In this document: one piece after another, positions 6,135 to 8,740 of the stretch
Layout: every line of letters begins with the position of its first letter
Numbering within the stretch: position 1 is the first letter of the stretch
Source: Ilumatobacteraceae bacterium
GTDB lineage: Bacteria; Actinomycetota; Acidimicrobiia; Acidimicrobiales; Ilumatobacteraceae
Length of the DNA stretch: 8,740 nucleotides
Assembly: GCA_023257035.1 (NCBI GenBank)
Contig: JALRDI010000044.1
Location: 1-8,740 of the forward strand
Direction: 5' to 3'
The notes under the pieces: model-generated
Told to the model about the DNA's origin: nothing
What the model saw: the letters and a program-made list of their open reading frames with translations, nothing else
Database searches by the model: none
Made by a program: the position numbers and the translations under genes

Positions 6135-6548
6135 ATGAGCATCGATGAGGTTTTGCGAGCACGGGACTTCCGTGTCACTCGAGCTCGTCAACTCGTATGG
6201 GAAGTGCTCTCATCTTCCGAGTCTCACCTCAGCGCAACAGATATTCACGAACGGGTGCATGCGATTGACGACTCCATCAACGCGTCATCGGTGTACCGAG
6301 CGCTCGCATTGTTCTCTGACCTCGACCTCGTTCGAGAGTCACACCTCGGAGAACTCAGTACCTGGGAACCAGCCCACGAAGACGAGGTCATCCACCTTGT
6401 GTGCGAACGCTGCCAGTCGACGACTCACTTCAATACGTCAACTGTTGATCGACTGCGAGCGCAAGTTGAAGAAGTCGCAGAGTTCAGCCCGACGTCAATC
6501 GACGTGCAGATCACCGGCCTTTGCGCAACCTGTTGCTCGAGCACCTAA
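6135..6548 (+). CDS. Fur-family metalloregulator, possibly nickel-responsive (Nur-like)
   Basis: DNA-binding transcription regulator of 137 residues, normal Fur-family length. The N-terminal winged helix contains RVTRARQLVWEVL (13-25), LSATDIHERV (32-41) and the recognition helix NASSVYRALALFSDLDLV (49-66). The dimer domain starts near 80 and holds two CxxC pairs, C90-C93 and C130-C133, expected to bind a structural zinc. The His-rich loop before C90 is unusual: it reads HEDEVIHLVC (81-90) where classic Fur has clustered HHHDH, so only His81 and His87 remain there, with His31, His38 and His70 as further possible ligands. It is divergent from the cbiMQO operon and shares its 186-bp control region with the palindrome at 5994-6016, which points to control of Ni/Co uptake. 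Zur- or Fur-type specificity is possible. No gene symbol is given because the sensed metal is not proven. Confidence 0.9.
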   Translation: MSIDEVLRARDFRVTRARQLVWEVLSSSESHLSATDIHERVHAIDDSINASSVYRALALFSDLDLVRESHLGELSTWEPAHEDEVIHLVCERCQSTTHFNTSTVDRLRAQVEEVAEFSPTSIDVQITGLCATCCSST

Positions 6549-6578
6549 AGTCAACAGCGTCTCGCATTTGCGTTTAGG
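6544..6578 (+). repeat. Inverted repeat CCTAAA/TTTAGG spanning the Fur-gene stop and next gene's RBS
   Basis: CCTAAA (6544-6549) contains the TAA stop of the Fur-family gene, and TTTAGG (6573-6578) overlaps the AGGAG of the flavoprotein gene. A small CGCA-TT-TGCG hairpin lies between them (6563-6572). If it forms in RNA it could mask the downstream ribosome binding site until ribosomes clear the upstream stop. Six base pairs over a 23-nt spacer may be chance. Confidence 0.2.
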
Positions 6579-6586
6579 AGAATCTC

Positions 6587-7870
6587 ATGGGGCACGAAGT
6601 ACTCATCGTTGGTGGCGGTATCGCCGGACTCGCAACCGCTCTCAGCCTTCACGCCGAAGGTGTTGATGTTGTTGTTCGAGAGTCAGTTCCAGAGGTTCAG
6701 CCGCTCGGCGTTGGAATCAACCTCCTCCCCCACGCGATTCGTGAACTTGATGCGCTAGGACTTCTCGAACAGCTCGAGAGTGTTGGTGTAGCTCCCACCA
6801 ACCTTGCGTACTTCTCAGCAAAAGGACAGATGATCTGGGAAGAAGCGAGAGGTCGAGCAGCGGGCTACAACTGGCCACAATTATCTCTGCACCGAGGAAT
6901 CCTTCAAGTCGTCCTTCATGAAACAGCGGTTGCACGACTTGGCTCCGATCGTGTTCTCACCGGCCGCCATCTGATCTCGCTCGACCAACACGACGAAGGT
7001 GTGACAGCAACATTCGAGTGTAGAGATGAGAGCGGCGGGGAAGAATCAGTCGACGCATCAATCGTCGTGGCTGCTGACGGAATTCACTCCACCGTTCGAC
7101 AACAGCGTTTTCCCAACGAGGGAATGCCGCTGTGGAATGGCGCTCTGCTCTGGCGCGGCGCCGTCGAATACGACCCGATCTTGGATGGCCGCACGATGGT
7201 GTGGGCAGGTCACCCTGACCAAAAATTTGTTGCCTACCCGATTCGCGATCTCGACAACGGGAAACAGCTCGTCAACTTCATTGCCGAGTACCGAACCGAT
7301 GATCGCGAGTTACTTGAACGAGAAGATTGGAACCGGGCCGGCAACCTCGATGACTTCGCCCCACGATTCGATGACTGGGTATTTAACTGGCTCGATATCC
7401 CCTCGTTGCTTCGTGCCGCGCCAGGAACATTCCTGTTCCCAATGGTTGATCGCGACCCGCTCGATCGATGGACTGAGGGTCGAGTCACCCTTATCGGCGA
7501 CGCTGCGCACCCGATGTACCCGATTGGGTCAAATGGGGCGTCCCAAGGAATTCTCGACGCACGTGTGCTCGCAGGCTGCATCAGGACACATCGCAATGAC
7601 CTCGCTCGAGCCCTCGACATCTACGAGGCGAACCGCCGGCCGCCGACTTCAGCGATCGTGCTCGCCAACCGCGGGCTCGGCCCTGAAATGCCGATGCGAC
7701 TCGTTCAAGAACGAGCACCCGAGGGCTTTGACAACATCAATGACGTCATCACCCCGGAAGAGATTCTCGACGTCACTGACGGCTATCGCCGCACCGCAGG
7801 CTTCGCACTTGAAGCACTCGCGAGTGGCAAATCGCTCATTGATGGCGATTACGCCGAGCTGCCGGCCTAA
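6587..7870 (+). CDS. FAD-dependent aromatic-ring monooxygenase, PhzS-like
   Basis: Predicted class A flavoprotein hydroxylase (FAD bound, NAD(P)H dependent), 427 residues, cytoplasmic. The dinucleotide fold starts at once: VGGGIAGLATAL with the GxGxxG glycines at 9, 11 and 14. It is followed by RPLGVGIN-like QPLGVGINLLPHA (38-50), the LHRG motif (101-104), the DG motif ADGIHSTVR (163-171), WRG (189-191) and the GD motif RVTLIGDAAHPMYPIGSNGASQ (about 299-320). The late blocks VNFIAEYR, EDWNR and FPMVDRDPLDRW agree closely with what I recall of Pseudomonas PhzS, which hydroxylates 5-methylphenazine-1-carboxylate. No phenazine genes are visible, so the substrate here is open. AGGAG sits 6 nt before the ATG. 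The gene begins 38 nt after the Fur-family gene and may be co-transcribed with it. It converges on the next gene with 10 nt between stop codons and no terminator hairpin. Confidence 0.9.
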   Translation: MGHEVLIVGGGIAGLATALSLHAEGVDVVVRESVPEVQPLGVGINLLPHAIRELDALGLLEQLESVGVAPTNLAYFSAKGQMIWEEARGRAAGYNWPQLSLHRGILQVVLHETAVARLGSDRVLTGRHLISLDQHDEGVTATFECRDESGGEESVDASIVVAADGIHSTVRQQRFPNEGMPLWNGALLWRGAVEYDPILDGRTMVWAGHPDQKFVAYPIRDLDNGKQLVNFIAEYRTDDRELLEREDWNRAGNLDDFAPRFDDWVFNWLDIPSLLRAAPGTFLFPMVDRDPLDRWTEGRVTLIGDAAHPMYPIGSNGASQGILDARVLAGCIRTHRNDLARALDIYEANRRPPTSAIVLANRGLGPEMPMRLVQERAPEGFDNINDVITPEEILDVTDGYRRTAGFALEALASGKSLIDGDYAELPA

Positions 7871-7880
7871 CCGCGCCGAA

Positions 7881-8282
7881 CTACCCGCCGGTCGCTCCAA
7901 ACGCCTCCCACTCGTCTTCCGTCCATGGAGCGCGCAGTTGAGTGGTCACAAAGTCTGAGGTCCATCGCACCATGTCGATCCACGGCAGATCCGCGCTCAT
8001 CACTTCAGTGAATGCCATGCCATGCAGAATGAGCGCAACATCCTCCATCGACAACTCAATCGACCGCTCGTCCCCTTCGCCGCGGGAAAGTTCTTCGACA
8101 CTCCACACGTCTCGCAGTCGTTGCTCGAGTTCAACTACCCGCTCGACGTCGAAGCCCCATCCAAAGGCGCCCACGTGGGCGTTCGATGAACCGCCCATAA
8201 AGGAGTCGAGCACGATTCCAAGAATCTGATCGATTGAAGAAGCCGCCTCGGCGGGAAGCATGACATCACGAGGCTCTGTCAT
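7881..8282 (-). CDS. Conserved-looking hypothetical protein, 133 residues
   Basis: I do not recognise the family. The protein is acidic, soluble and probably helical, with no signal peptide, membrane span or Cys/His metal cluster. Notable stretches are the central WGFDVERVVELEQRLRDVW (about 42-60), a Glu/Asp-rich middle (residues 62-81), and a Trp-rich C-terminal third (PWIDMVRW, APWTEDEWEAFG). The start ATG (8280-8282) overlaps the stop codon of the upstream SDR gene as ATGA, so the two are very likely translationally coupled and functionally linked; this overlap is the main reason to accept it as a real gene. Codon choice looks like that of neighbouring genes. It could be a small partner of the SDR or an unrelated passenger. 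Confidence 0.75.
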   Translation of the reverse strand: MTEPRDVMLPAEAASSIDQILGIVLDSFMGGSSNAHVGAFGWGFDVERVVELEQRLRDVWSVEELSRGEGDERSIELSMEDVALILHGMAFTEVMSADLPWIDMVRWTSDFVTTQLRAPWTEDEWEAFGATGG

Positions 8283-8740
8283 GAGCCCAGCTCAAAATCG
8301 GTCGGGGCAAGAACTGACTCGCCGGCTTCAATCGCGGTCCAAATTCGCTCGGCGACTGCCGCAGGGGTGAGACCTTCGCCAAGTTTTGGAGCAGCGCCGA
8401 ATTGAGGCCGATCCGACAGCCCGGTTTTGGTATGCGGCGGGCGAATGTCAATGCACCGAACGCCCTGGCGTCGCCAGTCGCGGGCCATCACGCCCACCGC
8501 AGCCGACAGCCCTGCCTTTGCGGCCGTGTACACACCGGTGCCCAACATCGTTGAGTCAACGACTGCGCCGGTAATTACTGCAATGACACCACCGTCCGAC
8601 ATCATGGGAGCGACGAGGCCGCAGACTGCAAGAGGTCCGACGAGGTCAACATCAATCATTGACTGCAGCGAATCTGAGCGCACGCGATCAACCGGCCCAA
8701 AGCCGACAACCCCGCTCGCAATGATGACGACATCAAGTCG
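8279..8740 (-). CDS. Short-chain dehydrogenase/reductase-fold protein, partial (N-terminus beyond right edge)
   Basis: The frame is open to the window end, so the Rossmann nucleotide-binding start (TGxxxGxG) is not visible; 153 residues are seen. LDVVIIASGVVGFG (2-15) is the strand-4 region that holds NNAG in classic members. MIDVDLVGPLAV (28-39) is the helix-4 block. VITGAVVD (55-62) is strand 5. YTAAK (71-75) gives the catalytic YxxxK. VRCIDIRPPHTKTGL (94-108) is the strand-6 segment. The active site looks non-canonical: the helix-4 Asn is Asp (D32) and the residue 13 before Tyr71, usually the catalytic Ser, is Gly58 with Thr57 beside it. Oxidoreductase activity is therefore likely but not certain. 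The gene overlaps the downstream hypothetical gene by ATGA. A GTG at 8683 in this frame is internal, not the start. Confidence 0.85.
   Translation of the reverse strand, partial: RLDVVIIASGVVGFGPVDRVRSDSLQSMIDVDLVGPLAVCGLVAPMMSDGGVIAVITGAVVDSTMLGTGVYTAAKAGLSAAVGVMARDWRRQGVRCIDIRPPHTKTGLSDRPQFGAAPKLGEGLTPAAVAERIWTAIEAGESVLAPTDFELGS

Noticed and set aside
6145..6666. Plus-strand 173-codon frame overlapping the Fur-family gene
   Set aside because: It is an out-of-frame shadow of the regulator and flavoprotein genes, rich in Ser/Arg/Thr with no domain signature.
7871..7880. Bidirectional terminator between the convergent flavoprotein and hypothetical genes
   Set aside because: Only 10 nt separate the stop codons, and no hairpin with a T-run was found there.

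Overview
The window looks like a chromosomal segment from an actinobacterium-like organism. The DNA is moderately GC-rich. The gene types (a class I bacterial P450 next to a DUF3237 protein, an ECF-type cobalt/nickel importer, a Fur-family regulator and a PhzS-like flavin hydroxylase) and the TANNNT-like -10 elements close to start codons fit that group. A lineage such as Acidimicrobiia is possible, but that is only an impression. No mobile element, tRNA, rRNA or CRISPR array is visible. Ten protein genes are supported; the two at the window edges are cut off.

Layout from left to right. (1) Bases 1-1367, minus strand: a SulP anion permease whose C-terminal STAS domain runs off the left edge. 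(2) Bases 1368-1654: a gene-free stretch unusually rich in short perfect inverted repeats, including one matching the GTGA-N6-TCAC core of CRP/FNR-family sites. (3) Bases 1655-3357, minus strand: a cytochrome P450 followed 14 nt later by a DUF3237 protein, probably a two-gene oxidative unit with its own promoter in an 85-bp gap. (4) Bases 3446-5948, minus strand: a compact cbiM(N)-cbiQ-cbiO operon for an ECF-type Co2+/Ni2+ importer, with a PDGLE (CbiN-like) domain fused to CbiM and a TGATG stop/start overlap between cbiQ and cbiO. (5) Bases 5949-6134: a divergent control region with a 23-bp imperfect palindrome that closely resembles the actinobacterial nickel-regulator (Nur) box and overlaps the predicted -35 element of the importer. 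(6) Bases 6135-6548, plus strand: a Fur-family metalloregulator. (7) Bases 6587-7870, plus strand: an FAD-dependent monooxygenase related to PhzS. (8) Bases 7881-8740, minus strand: an SDR-fold protein cut by the right edge, coupled by an ATGA overlap to an unrecognised 133-residue acidic protein.

The most coherent system is the metal-uptake module. A Fur/Nur-type repressor, encoded divergently, probably senses Ni2+ or Co2+ and closes the importer promoter through the palindrome when metal is plentiful. The redox genes on either side (P450/DUF3237, the PhzS-like flavoprotein, the SDR) suggest small-molecule oxidation, but nothing here identifies a substrate or ties them to one pathway. I see no clearly unprecedented multigene system. 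The best leads are the metal-responsive operator, the regulator's altered metal-binding loop, the repeat-rich intergenic region, and the SDR with a non-canonical catalytic site paired with an unknown protein.
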